Below the pieces are notes generated by a model. That model did no database searches. It was not told the DNA's origin and worked only from the letters and a program-made list of their open reading frames with translations. The translations under genes and the position numbers were made by a program. DNA of 9,530 nt from Acidobacteriota bacterium (lineage in GTDB: Bacteria > Acidobacteriota > Blastocatellia > Pyrinomonadales > Pyrinomonadaceae), in contig JAOTWT010000082.1 in NCBI GenBank assembly GCA_029862725.1, positions 1 through 9,530 on the forward strand, read 5' to 3'. Positions 1 to 7,111 of this stretch are shown piece after piece (the first letter of the stretch is position 1; the number at the start of each line of letters is the position of its first letter).

Positions 1-510
1 GGCGATCCCTGCGAACAGGTTTCCGAGCGTGTCCTGGAGAGCGAGACCAACTACGATACCGATGATTGCCGAACCCGTAAAAAGAGGGGCCAGCTCGACT
101 TTCGGAAACTGGGTTTGAAAGATGATAAAAAACGAAATTATATAGATGCCGACCGTCAGTACGGTTCTCAGAAGGGATGAGATCTCCTCTTCACCCGCGT
201 TTCGAAGCGCCGCCCCAAATACCAGATAATTGATGTACCGGACGAAACTGACGACTATCGCCATCCAGAGGAGCAGACGCAACACCCTCAGGCCGGTATC
301 CAGGAATGAGATCGTCGCGCGTCCATAGGATCCGGGCTGGTTTACGAGTTCGCCGTTCACCAACACTTGCTTGGCTGCCAAAATCCCGTCGGCGTTTCTG
401 ACGAGTCCAATCCACGACGGGAACATCGCGACGCAAAAGAGAGCTGCGCAGATGATCAGGATCGTCAGTACAAATACGGTCGTACGTCTCTGAAAAGTGT
501 CCGAAAGCAT
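1..510 (-). CDS. MscS-family mechanosensitive ion channel, N-terminal part (cut by left edge)
   Basis: Reading the minus strand from the ATG at 510 gives 170 open codons to the window edge, starting MLSDTFQRRT. Hydrophobic segments lie at about residues 11-30, 72-98 and 112-131. A further glycine/alanine-rich helix starts near 143 and ends with GLALQDTLGNLFAGIA (about 155-170). That last stretch is the hallmark pore-lining TM3 and following hinge of MscS channels, which open under membrane tension to release solutes during osmotic downshock. The cytoplasmic beta and alpha/beta domains would lie beyond the left edge. The stretch between TM1 and TM2 (about 31-70) is hydrophilic and probably periplasmic. 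The gene begins only 11 bases after the NRAMP stop, with no clear Shine-Dalgarno, so it is probably co-transcribed and perhaps translationally coupled. The family call is secure; the substrate or tension properties cannot be read from this fragment. Confidence 0.9.
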   Translation of the reverse strand, partial: MLSDTFQRRTTVFVLTILIICAALFCVAMFPSWIGLVRNADGILAAKQVLVNGELVNQPGSYGRATISFLDTGLRVLRLLLWMAIVVSFVRYINYLVFGAALRNAGEEEISSLLRTVLTVGIYIISFFIIFQTQFPKVELAPLFTGSAIIGIVVGLALQDTLGNLFAGIA

Positions 511-521
511 TTTTGATACTG

Positions 522-1829
522 CTAAAAAATAGCAACAAAACTCCGCCCAAGCAATAGAATTGATAACGCTGAGATCACAATCGTGACAACCCAGGCGAAG
601 AGATTGAAGACAATTCCGTTGCGAAACCGGCCCATTATTTCCTCATTGCTCGAAAGCCTCACGATCGAAACCAGTATAAATGGGAGCAGAACACCGTTTA
701 CCGCCTGCGTTACGAGCAGCACCTTGATCTGCGGGATGCCGGGGATCAACGCGACGAGTGCCCCGAGCACCAGGAGGGACGTAAAAATGCCAAGGAATAT
801 AGGTGCTTCGCGAAAACTTCTGGAGAGCCCCTTTTCAAATCCGAGAGCCTCGCTGACGGAATACGCGGTCGCCAGCGGCAGGACGCCCATTGCCAGCATC
901 GAAGCGCCGAACAGGCCGAACCCGAAAAGATACTTAGCATAGTCGCCGGCAACGGGTGCCAGCGCCGCGGCGGCGGTAGCGGCCGAGTCTATTTCAGTTA
1001 CTCCAGCTTTGTTAAGTGTCGCAGCGGCGGAAATCACAATGCATGCTGCGATCAGCATGGCGAAAACCGTGCCGACGATGACGTCGGCGCGGGCAAGGCC
1101 CAGTTCTTCCTCGTCGAGCCCTTTCTCAACGGCCGATGACTGAACAAAGAATTGCATAAAGGGCGTGATTGTCGTCCCGATCAGCGCCATCACCGTAAAC
1201 AGGTAGACCGGATCCGAACTCATTGTGGGCGATACAAACTGCCTGCCGACCTCGCCCCAATCCGGTTTCGCCAGAATTGCGGACGCTACATAGCAAAGGA
1301 AAACGAGCGAAATGCCCAGAAACACCTGTTCGACCCGTTCCTGCGTTCCCCTCGCAACGATCAGCCAGATAAGGATCGCGATAAATGGAACACTCACGAA
1401 CCTGGGAATCCCAAAAAGCTCTGAGACCTGTGCGACACCGATAAACTGCGACACGATGACACCGGCGTTTGCTACCAAGAGCGCGAGCATTACAAGGGCT
1501 GTGAGACGCACGCCGAAACGTTCCCGTATCAGGTCCGCAAGACCCTGACCGGTCGCGACGCCCATCCTGATGCACATTTCCTGAACCACGATCAGGGTCA
1601 GAACCATCGGAATAAACGTCCACAGCATCGTGTAGCCATAGCCTGCGCCGACCGTCGTATAGGTCGCGATTCCGCCCGCGTCGTTTCCCGCGTTGGCGGC
1701 GATGATACCCGGGCCGAGGAAAGCCAGATAGACCCAGAACCGGTTGCCGGACAGAGACTTACGAGCCCGCGCAGTGGTGCGCCACGCAAAATCGCGGATG
1801 CTCATAAATGGTTTCTGGAGCCTTGGCAT
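522..1829 (-). CDS. NRAMP-family (Nramp-like) divalent metal transporter, non-canonical metal site
   Basis: The 435-aa product is highly hydrophobic with about 11 membrane helices, the size and topology of NRAMP (SLC11/MntH-like, LeuT fold) proton-coupled metal importers. TM1 reads LGPGIIAANAGNDAGG (38-53), which aligns with the family's GPGF...DPGN motif. The Asp is kept (D50) but Pro and Asn become Ala and Gly (DAGG). TM6 reads GTTITPF (218-224), where canonical members have GATVMPH. The metal-ligating Met becomes T222, the nearby Ala becomes T219 and the His becomes F224. The family is clear, but the cargo may not be Mn2+ or Fe2+. I chose the start at 1829 because AAGGA lies 8 bases upstream (1838-1842). 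A second ATG at 1805 has no such site. The next gene downstream (MscS) starts 11 bases after this stop. A candidate promoter is at 1867-1896. Confidence 0.88.
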   Translation of the reverse strand: MPRLQKPFMSIRDFAWRTTARARKSLSGNRFWVYLAFLGPGIIAANAGNDAGGIATYTTVGAGYGYTMLWTFIPMVLTLIVVQEMCIRMGVATGQGLADLIRERFGVRLTALVMLALLVANAGVIVSQFIGVAQVSELFGIPRFVSVPFIAILIWLIVARGTQERVEQVFLGISLVFLCYVASAILAKPDWGEVGRQFVSPTMSSDPVYLFTVMALIGTTITPFMQFFVQSSAVEKGLDEEELGLARADVIVGTVFAMLIAACIVISAAATLNKAGVTEIDSAATAAAALAPVAGDYAKYLFGFGLFGASMLAMGVLPLATAYSVSEALGFEKGLSRSFREAPIFLGIFTSLLVLGALVALIPGIPQIKVLLVTQAVNGVLLPFILVSIVRLSSNEEIMGRFRNGIVFNLFAWVVTIVISALSILLLGRSFVAIF

Positions 1830-1837
1830 AGATTCTG

Positions 1838-1842
1838 TCCTT
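1838..1842 (-). promoter_or_regulatory. Ribosome binding site of the NRAMP gene
   Basis: AAGGA on the minus strand lies 8 bases before the ATG at 1829. It favours that start over the in-frame ATG at 1805, which is preceded by an unhelpful AACCATTT context. Confidence 0.55.
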
Positions 1843-1866
1843 CACCCGTCCCGTCTTGAAGTTCGG

Positions 1867-1896
1867 ATTGTAGTTTGTATCTACAGCCAATTGCAA
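1867..1896 (-). promoter_or_regulatory. Candidate sigma-70 type promoter for the NRAMP-MscS unit
   Basis: On the minus strand TTGCAA (1896-1891) is followed after 18 bases by TACAAT (1872-1867). These are 4/6 and 5/6 matches to the -35 and -10 consensus. Transcription would start near 1860, giving a leader of about 30 bases that holds the AAGGA site. No MntR-, Fur- or riboswitch-like element could be recognised between it and the gene. The call is a motif match only. Confidence 0.4.
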
Positions 1897-1978
1897 AGCA
1901 CTGCGTATAAACGTGGTTATTAGTCTGTGAAATCTTCGCGCGTGACTAATGAAAAAAGTTAATCTGCTGCGGAATCGC

Positions 1979-2007
1979 TTGAGTTTTAATACCCGCAACC
2001 GTAGACT
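1979..2007 (+). promoter_or_regulatory. Candidate sigma-70 type promoter for acnA
   Basis: TTGAGT (1979-1984), a 17-base spacer and TAGACT (2002-2007) form a plausible promoter. The expected transcript start is near 2014, about 43 bases before the acnA ATG. It lies back to back with the NRAMP promoter in the 227-base divergent region 1830-2056. The call is a motif match only. Confidence 0.4.
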
Positions 2008-2044
2008 TCAAAGTAGCAACTCATCCAAAAAAAAGCATCGTTGC

Positions 2045-2050
2045 GAGGAA
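2045..2050 (+). promoter_or_regulatory. Ribosome binding site of acnA
   Basis: GAGGAA sits 6 bases before the ATG at 2057. It is a strong site that fixes the acnA start. Confidence 0.7.
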
Positions 2051-2056
2051 ACTTGA

Positions 2057-4804
2057 ATGTCTCATAACCTATTTGAAACCAAGCAGGAGTTCTTGACCGG
2101 AAACGGTGAATCGGCTTCATTTTATTCTCTTCCACAGCTCGAAAAGGCCGGTGTCGGGAATGTTTCCAGGCTTCCCGTGTCGATCAGGATCGTGCTCGAA
2201 TCCCTTTTGCGCAATTTTGACGATGGGAAGACTATCAGCGAAAAAGACATCAAAGGGCTCGCCAACTGGGAGGCGAACGCTACCCGTACGGAAGAAGTGC
2301 CGTTTGTGATCGCGCGAGTGATACTACAGGATTTTACGGGCGTTCCGCTACTTGTTGACCTTGCCGCGATGCGCTCGGCGGTCGAGAGACTCGGTAACGA
2401 TCCTGGTTTGATCGAGCCGCTGGTTCCAGTCGACCTGGTAATCGATCACTCGGTTCAGGTCGATTATGCCGGGAGCGAGCAGGCCTTTGAACGAAACATG
2501 GCGAAGGAATTCGAACGCAACGAGCAGCGCTACCGCTTTTTGAAATGGGGCACCCAGGCGTTTAATGGATTTCGCGTAGTACCGCCGGGTATCGGCATTG
2601 TGCACCAGGTAAATCTGGAGTACCTCGCACAGGGGGTATTTGAAAAAGACGGGGTTTATTTTCCCGATTCACTGGTCGGCACCGATTCGCACACGACGAT
2701 GATTAACGGGCTGGGAATCGTCGGCTGGGGAGTAGGGGGCATCGAGGCCGAGGCCGGAATGCTCGGCCAGCCGATTTATATCCTTACACCAGATGTTGTC
2801 GGCATGAATCTGAGAGGGACGCTCGCCGAGGGTGCGACCGCGACGGATCTTGTGCTTCGCGTAACTGAAATACTTCGCGAGGCGAAGGTCGTCGGCAAGT
2901 TCGTCGAGTTTTTTGGAGACGGCGCCGCAGCACTGCCGGTTACCGACCGCGCGACGATTTCCAATATGTCACCCGAGTACGGCGCGACGATGGGTTATTT
3001 CGGGATTGACGACAAAACTCTCGAGTATTTTGCCGCCACCGGCCGTCCGGCGGAGCAGGTCGAAACGATAAGGAATTATTTCACGGCGCAGAACATGTTT
3101 GGAATACCGCGCGCCGGGGAAGTTGACTACACAAGGGTCATTGAACTCGACCTCGGTTCAGTAACACCTGCTGTTTCGGGGCCGCGCCGGCCGCAGGATC
3201 GGATAGAACTGGTTAATTTTAAAGCGAAGTTTGCTGAGCTGCTCGACAGCCCTGTAAGCGAAGGTGGATTCAGCGCGAATTCGGCCGATTTGTCGGTTAA
3301 ACACAAAGCTGCGTTTGGAAATGGGAACGGGCTGCCGATCTACGGTAATAACCAAAGAAATGCCGGAGAAATGGAAATCGGACATGGGGATGTTTTGATC
3401 GCGGCGATCACGTCCTGTACCAACACATCAAATCCGAGCGTCATGCTCGCTGCGGGCATCGTCGCAAAGAAGGCTTTTGAAAAAGGACTCAAGGTGCCGC
3501 CCTACGTGAAGACATCGCTTGGGCCGGGGTCGCGTGTCGTCACCGAATATCTTGAAAAAGCTGGGCTCCAGCACTATTTGGACGAAATAGGATTTGACCT
3601 CGTGGGTTACGGATGCACGACCTGCATCGGGAATTCCGGACCGCTCGACAAGGGCATCGAGCAGGCGGTTCTCGACCACGATCTGGTTACTGCCTCGGTT
3701 TTATCCGGTAACCGGAACTTTGAGGCGCGGATTCATCCGAATATCAAGGCAAATTTTCTTATGTCGCCGCCTTTGGTTGTCGCCTATGCGCTTGCAGGAA
3801 CGGTGAACATCGATCTTGCAAGCGAGCCGCTCGGCACGGACAAGGAAGGAAACGAAGTGTTTCTAGCCGACATTTGGGCGAGTCTCGACGAGGTGCGCGA
3901 CACGATGTCGGTCGCCTTCGACCCCGAGACGTACAAAAGGCTCTATGGTGATTTCGCCGAGAGGAATCCGATGTGGAACGCCATTCCATCGACGGTCGGA
4001 GAAGTCTACGAATGGGATTCCAACTCTACATATATTCAGGAACCTGCTTATTTTGATGGGTTCACGATGGAAGTAGGCAGTTTTGAGGATATCAAAGGCG
4101 CGCGTCCTTTGGCGCTTTTCGGAGATTCGGTGACGACGGACCATATCTCGCCCGCTGGGGCGATAAAGCCGGATTCGCCGGCCGGGCTCTATCTCCAGGA
4201 GCATGGCGTCGAACCAAGGGACTTTAATTCGTACGGTTCGCGACGAGGCAATGATCGCGTGATGCTCCGCGGCACCTTTGCAAATGTGCGGATCAAGAAC
4301 CGTCTCGTCGCGCCCAGGGAGGGCGGTTATACGCTTCATCAGCCCTCGGGCGAAGAAATGTCGATTTATGACGCCGCGATGCGATATGCTGCGGAGTCGG
4401 TTCCGCTTGTAGTGCTCGCGGGGGCCGAATATGGCACGGGAAGTTCAAGAGACTGGGCTGCCAAGGGAACACTCTTGATGGGCGTAAAGGCGGTTGTCGC
4501 CGAGAGTTTCGAAAGAATCCACCGCTCTAATCTGATCGGCATGGGTGTTTTGCCGCTTCAGTTCAAGGACGGAGAAGGTGTCGAAAGCCTTGGATTGGAC
4601 GGGACGGAAATCTTTGATTTGACGGGACTCGAAAGGGTTGAAATCAAACCTCGACAAGACGTAAAGTTGACTATCAATAAACGTGATGGAAGTGTTGTAA
4701 TCACTATGGTTACATTGCGTATCGATACTCCAATTGAAGTGGAGTACTTTAGCAACGGCGGAATTCTGCAGTATGTGCTCCGACAACTTATAAATGCCGC
4801 CTGA
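2057..4804 (+). CDS. acnA: Aconitate hydratase A (aconitase, TCA cycle)
   Basis: The 915-aa product is a full-length AcnA/IRP-type aconitase, close to the usual 890-910 aa. It interconverts citrate and isocitrate through cis-aconitate in the cytoplasm using a [4Fe-4S] cluster. The three cluster cysteines are visible: C454 in SCTNTSNPSVM, and C520 and C523 in GYGCTTCIGNSGPL. Other family signatures are DSHTTMING (from D210), the glycine-rich GWGVGGIEAEAGMLGQP just after it, GDSVTTDHISPAGAI (from G689, start of the swivelling C-terminal domain), NSYGSRRGND, and the substrate-binding GTGSSRDWAAKG (S796-S797-R798). The protein ends normally with an IDTPIEVEYFSNGGILQYVL segment, so it is neither truncated nor frameshifted. 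A strong GAGGAA site and a candidate promoter precede it, and it appears to be transcribed alone. The last roughly 150 bases are distinctly AT-richer than the rest of the gene. Confidence 0.98.
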   Translation: MSHNLFETKQEFLTGNGESASFYSLPQLEKAGVGNVSRLPVSIRIVLESLLRNFDDGKTISEKDIKGLANWEANATRTEEVPFVIARVILQDFTGVPLLVDLAAMRSAVERLGNDPGLIEPLVPVDLVIDHSVQVDYAGSEQAFERNMAKEFERNEQRYRFLKWGTQAFNGFRVVPPGIGIVHQVNLEYLAQGVFEKDGVYFPDSLVGTDSHTTMINGLGIVGWGVGGIEAEAGMLGQPIYILTPDVVGMNLRGTLAEGATATDLVLRVTEILREAKVVGKFVEFFGDGAAALPVTDRATISNMSPEYGATMGYFGIDDKTLEYFAATGRPAEQVETIRNYFTAQNMFGIPRAGEVDYTRVIELDLGSVTPAVSGPRRPQDRIELVNFKAKFAELLDSPVSEGGFSANSADLSVKHKAAFGNGNGLPIYGNNQRNAGEMEIGHGDVLIAAITSCTNTSNPSVMLAAGIVAKKAFEKGLKVPPYVKTSLGPGSRVVTEYLEKAGLQHYLDEIGFDLVGYGCTTCIGNSGPLDKGIEQAVLDHDLVTASVLSGNRNFEARIHPNIKANFLMSPPLVVAYALAGTVNIDLASEPLGTDKEGNEVFLADIWASLDEVRDTMSVAFDPETYKRLYGDFAERNPMWNAIPSTVGEVYEWDSNSTYIQEPAYFDGFTMEVGSFEDIKGARPLALFGDSVTTDHISPAGAIKPDSPAGLYLQEHGVEPRDFNSYGSRRGNDRVMLRGTFANVRIKNRLVAPREGGYTLHQPSGEEMSIYDAAMRYAAESVPLVVLAGAEYGTGSSRDWAAKGTLLMGVKAVVAESFERIHRSNLIGMGVLPLQFKDGEGVESLGLDGTEIFDLTGLERVEIKPRQDVKLTINKRDGSVVITMVTLRIDTPIEVEYFSNGGILQYVLRQLINAA

Positions 4805-4856
4805 ATAATCCTGAGGGCTTGTTTTCGGTGCGATATTTCAGGAGTTTAAATGGAAC

Positions 4857-4883
4857 GAGGCCCTTCCAAACCGGAAAAGCCTC
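4857..4883. terminator. Weak hairpin between convergent acnA and the small zinc-ribbon gene
   Basis: GAGGC (4857-4861) can pair with GCCTC (4879-4883), and inside it TTCC (4864-4867) with GGAA (4873-4876) around the loop AAACC. A 2x2 internal loop separates the two helices. It lies between two convergent stop codons (4804 and 4908), where a bidirectional terminator would be expected. No good U-tract follows on either strand, so this is a weak candidate. Confidence 0.25.
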
Positions 4884-4907
4884 AAACAATAATCGATAGC
4901 GGCCTGT

Positions 4908-5105
4908 CTATGCCGCCTTCGGAAACTCCAAATGCTTTGGTGGCTCGATTTCCGAGAACAGCATTGGAACCGCGGCATTTCTCCTGGCCTTTTGTTTACG
5001 CAGTTCGTACCAAATGTCACAAGCTGAACAATGATAGACCTTTGTCACAAGATCGGCAGTTTGATAACTAAATTCTAATTCTTCGTTACAATGCAAGCAG
5101 TTCAT
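4908..5105 (-). CDS. Small four-cysteine zinc-ribbon protein, function unknown
   Basis: The 65-aa product begins MNCLHCNEELEF and has a second knuckle YHCSACDIWYEL. C3, C6, C26 and C29 form a CxxC-N19-CxxC zinc ribbon, with a basic stretch (RKQKARR, about 36-42) and an acidic/proline-rich tail after it. The regular cysteine spacing and aromatic/hydrophobic pattern support a real gene over the plus-strand frame that overlaps it. Start ATG at 5105 has GAGGAG (5119-5124) upstream, but 13 bases away, longer than usual. It converges on acnA and diverges from the HAD gene, in an AT-rich stretch. The fold suggests metal, nucleic-acid or protein binding. No specific partner can be named. Confidence 0.65.
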   Translation of the reverse strand: MNCLHCNEELEFSYQTADLVTKVYHCSACDIWYELRKQKARRNAAVPMLFSEIEPPKHLEFPKAA

Positions 5106-5166
5106 AAAAAGCGGGAAACTCCTCTATTTAATTTAACGTGTCATATTAACACATTTTCACCTGCTT

Positions 5167-5196
5167 TTGTCTACTTTTTTTTCAGATACGTAGAAT
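5167..5196 (+). promoter_or_regulatory. Candidate promoter for the HAD hydrolase gene
   Basis: TTGTCT (5167-5172), an 18-base spacer and TAGAAT (5191-5196) lie in an AT-rich divergent region (5106-5242). The predicted transcript start is about 40 bases before the ATG at 5243. The -10 matches 5/6 and the -35 matches 4/6. The call is a motif match only. Confidence 0.35.
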
Positions 5197-5242
5197 GCAA
5201 TGGGCGTTTTGCGTTTGTATTTCCTAACTAAACCTTGTCCAG

Positions 5243-5971
5243 ATGATTACAACGATTGGATTTGATGCAGATGACACTCTTTGGCACAATGAGAGAGTTT
5301 TTTTGTCCGCCAAGTCTAAATACAAAGGGCTCTTAGCGAGATACCACGATCCGGAATGGGTTGAAGAACGTCTTGATGCGGCGGAAATACGGAATATCAA
5401 GCACTTCGGATATGGAATAAAGGGTTTGACACTCTCGATGATAGAAACGGCCGTTGAACTGACAGAGGGACGGATCAAGGGCAGCGAAATAAACGAGATA
5501 ATCGGCTTCGCGCGGGAAATGTTGGAAGCTCCTGTCGATCTTCTGGAAGGGGTCAGCGAGGCAATCGAAGCACTCGTTGGGAAGTACAGGCTGATGGTCA
5601 TCACGAAAGGCGATCTTTTTGATCAGGAGACAAAGATCGCCAGATCGGGATTAGGTGAGTATTTTGAACACGTCGAAATCGTTTCAGATAAAACGAGGAA
5701 TGTTTATGAAAGCCTCTTCAGCCGCCAGGCAATTGCGAAAGAGGAATTCCTGATGGTCGGGAACTCATTAAAATCCGATGTCCTCCCCGTTTTGCAGATT
5801 GGTTCAAATGCGGTCCATATCCCATACGAAACCGAATGGTTTCACGAGAAGGTCGACCCGGTTTTGCTTTATGGCCTCGAAATCGAATCGCTGGAATCGA
5901 TCAGAGAACTCGGCAAATGGCTCGATAATAAATCGAAAAACGCCGCCGGGTATGAAGATTCAACCGCCTGA
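5243..5971 (+). CDS. HAD-superfamily hydrolase (phosphatase-like)
   Basis: The 242-aa product carries all four HAD motifs. Motif I is FDADDTLW with nucleophile D8 and acid/base D10. Motif II is VITKGD with T121. Motif III is the lysine in VSDKTRN (K150). Motif IV is MVGNSLKSDV with metal-binding D179. The helical insertion between motifs I and II (about 15-100) is a C1-type cap, as in haloacid dehalogenase/phosphoglycolate phosphatase/YjjG-like members. These are Mg2+-dependent cytoplasmic enzymes that usually dephosphorylate small metabolites; the substrate cannot be told from sequence. The ATG is placed just before motif I as expected, but no Shine-Dalgarno is evident (CCTTGTCCAG precedes it). 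The 3' end overlaps the convergent zinc-ribbon membrane-protein gene by 12 bases. Composition is more AT-rich than acnA. Confidence 0.92.
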   Translation: MITTIGFDADDTLWHNERVFLSAKSKYKGLLARYHDPEWVEERLDAAEIRNIKHFGYGIKGLTLSMIETAVELTEGRIKGSEINEIIGFAREMLEAPVDLLEGVSEAIEALVGKYRLMVITKGDLFDQETKIARSGLGEYFEHVEIVSDKTRNVYESLFSRQAIAKEEFLMVGNSLKSDVLPVLQIGSNAVHIPYETEWFHEKVDPVLLYGLEIESLESIRELGKWLDNKSKNAAGYEDSTA

Positions 5972-7072
5972 AGAAAACACTCCGAAAATTAAGATCACGA
6001 TAAATAACAGCAGAATGATTGCGCTCACGAGGCAGCCGATTTTTAATGCGCTGTAGGGCCGTTCTCCATAAACGTCCCCTGTCCGGCCGTTGATTATCAC
6101 CTGGAAGGTCTTGTTCTTGAATTTATAGGCTCCGGCATAGACCGGCACCAGAATGTGCTTAAACGTCACATTCGAATAACCGGTATCGATCGAGTCGATT
6201 GACTGTCTGTCACCGCCGATATCCCTGCGCACATCGTTTCTTATGACGTTGTCGGCGATGTCCCGGAATCTCTCAAATCCCTCCTCCAGGGTAACCTGGT
6301 AGGTTTGCGCCTTATGGCCGGACAGATAGCCCGGGTCGTATGATGCCAGATCGCGAAAATCCCATTCGAGGCGCGATAGATATTCGGGAAGGACCGAGAC
6401 CGTCGCCGGGATTGCGGTATCGTCAAAGTGCCGCTCGACACGTCCGCTCGCATAGAACCAGTTCGTGCGGGTATGCGTTCTTGTCTGCTGGTTTCCTTCC
6501 GAATCGGTGTAGTGTTCGGTTTCCTGGTAGTCTTCGCCTCTTTGTCCCGTGTATTCGGTTGCGGTATCCGCGTCGAATGTCCAATAGGGGACGTAGATGC
6601 TCTCCGCCTTGTCGTGGCGCGCCATTGTCTGAAGCGCGTTTGGTGCGAACCAGCGGGATTTCGTCCATCTTCTCAATGCATTCGTTGCAGAACTGCCTTC
6701 GACGCTGAATGGAATTACCCCCTCTGGTGCCACGAGCGGGTCGGCTGCTTTCGGCTGCGCAACCAGTTGCGCCGCACAGAAGTCGCAACTGGTTGCGGTT
6801 GTCGGCGGAACAAAGGTAACGGTCGCGCCGCAGCTGTCACATGTGACCTGAAGCGCATCTACCGCAAGAGGACGCAGATTCGCGCCGGACTGGTTGAGAA
6901 AAACCGAGAGATCTTGCTCGACGATCGCCGCCGGATCGATTTCTATTACCTTAGACGAATCACAATAAGGGCACGCGAGCCGGCCGAGTTTTGGGTCAAA
7001 GACCATATCGGCGCCGCAGTTCGTGCACAAGTGTCTCTTAATCTCCTCGCCAGCTTCGCTATCGTTGATCAT
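5960..7072 (-). CDS. Double zinc-ribbon protein with C-terminal membrane anchor, function unknown
   Basis: The 370-aa product has two N-terminal zinc ribbons: CTNCG...CPYC (C16, C19, C34, C37) and CDSCG...CDFC (C78, C81, C96, C99). A short linker leads to a region beginning about 118 with ALRRWTKSRWFAPNALQ and YVPYWTFDADT. A mostly beta, aromatic-rich domain follows to about 340. A single hydrophobic helix at about 345-366 ends the protein, four residues before the C-terminus (SSGG). This layout implies a tail-anchored protein with its zinc ribbons in the cytoplasm. Homologues of this type are, as I recall, often mislabelled as primosomal protein N'/superfamily II helicase because of the zinc ribbons. 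No helicase motifs are present here. The gene starts 39 bases after the stop of the CrtC-like gene and is probably co-transcribed with it. A GGGGGA stretch lies about 13 bases before the ATG. No biochemical role is known to me. Confidence 0.85.
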   Translation of the reverse strand: MINDSEAGEEIKRHLCTNCGADMVFDPKLGRLACPYCDSSKVIEIDPAAIVEQDLSVFLNQSGANLRPLAVDALQVTCDSCGATVTFVPPTTATSCDFCAAQLVAQPKAADPLVAPEGVIPFSVEGSSATNALRRWTKSRWFAPNALQTMARHDKAESIYVPYWTFDADTATEYTGQRGEDYQETEHYTDSEGNQQTRTHTRTNWFYASGRVERHFDDTAIPATVSVLPEYLSRLEWDFRDLASYDPGYLSGHKAQTYQVTLEEGFERFRDIADNVIRNDVRRDIGGDRQSIDSIDTGYSNVTFKHILVPVYAGAYKFKNKTFQVIINGRTGDVYGERPYSALKIGCLVSAIILLLFIVILIFGVFSSGG

Positions 7073-7111
7073 ATTATCGGGCCGTCCCCCTGATTGCGCA
7101 GTACACTCTGC

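Noticed and set aside
191..550. 119-codon minus-strand frame over the MscS start
   Set aside because: A shadow frame rich in Arg, Asp and Ser. The neighbouring frame gives a clear MscS protein with the GLALQDTLGNLFAGIA motif.
1126..1623. 165-codon minus-strand frame inside the NRAMP gene
   Set aside because: An out-of-frame shadow with Cys/Arg/Gly-rich composition. The NRAMP frame explains the region.
3863..4339. 158-codon antisense frame inside acnA
   Set aside because: No recognisable domain and no upstream signals. The antisense of a conserved coding gene often stays open at this codon bias.
4850..5071. 73-codon plus-strand frame with a good ribosome binding site
   Set aside because: It lacks a recognisable protein pattern and is antisense to a four-cysteine zinc-ribbon frame. 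Kept as an alternative in the findings, not annotated.
6428..7093. 221-codon plus-strand frame antisense to the zinc-ribbon membrane protein
   Set aside because: Arg/Cys/Val-rich composition typical of an antisense shadow. The minus-strand protein has two well-formed zinc ribbons and a membrane anchor.
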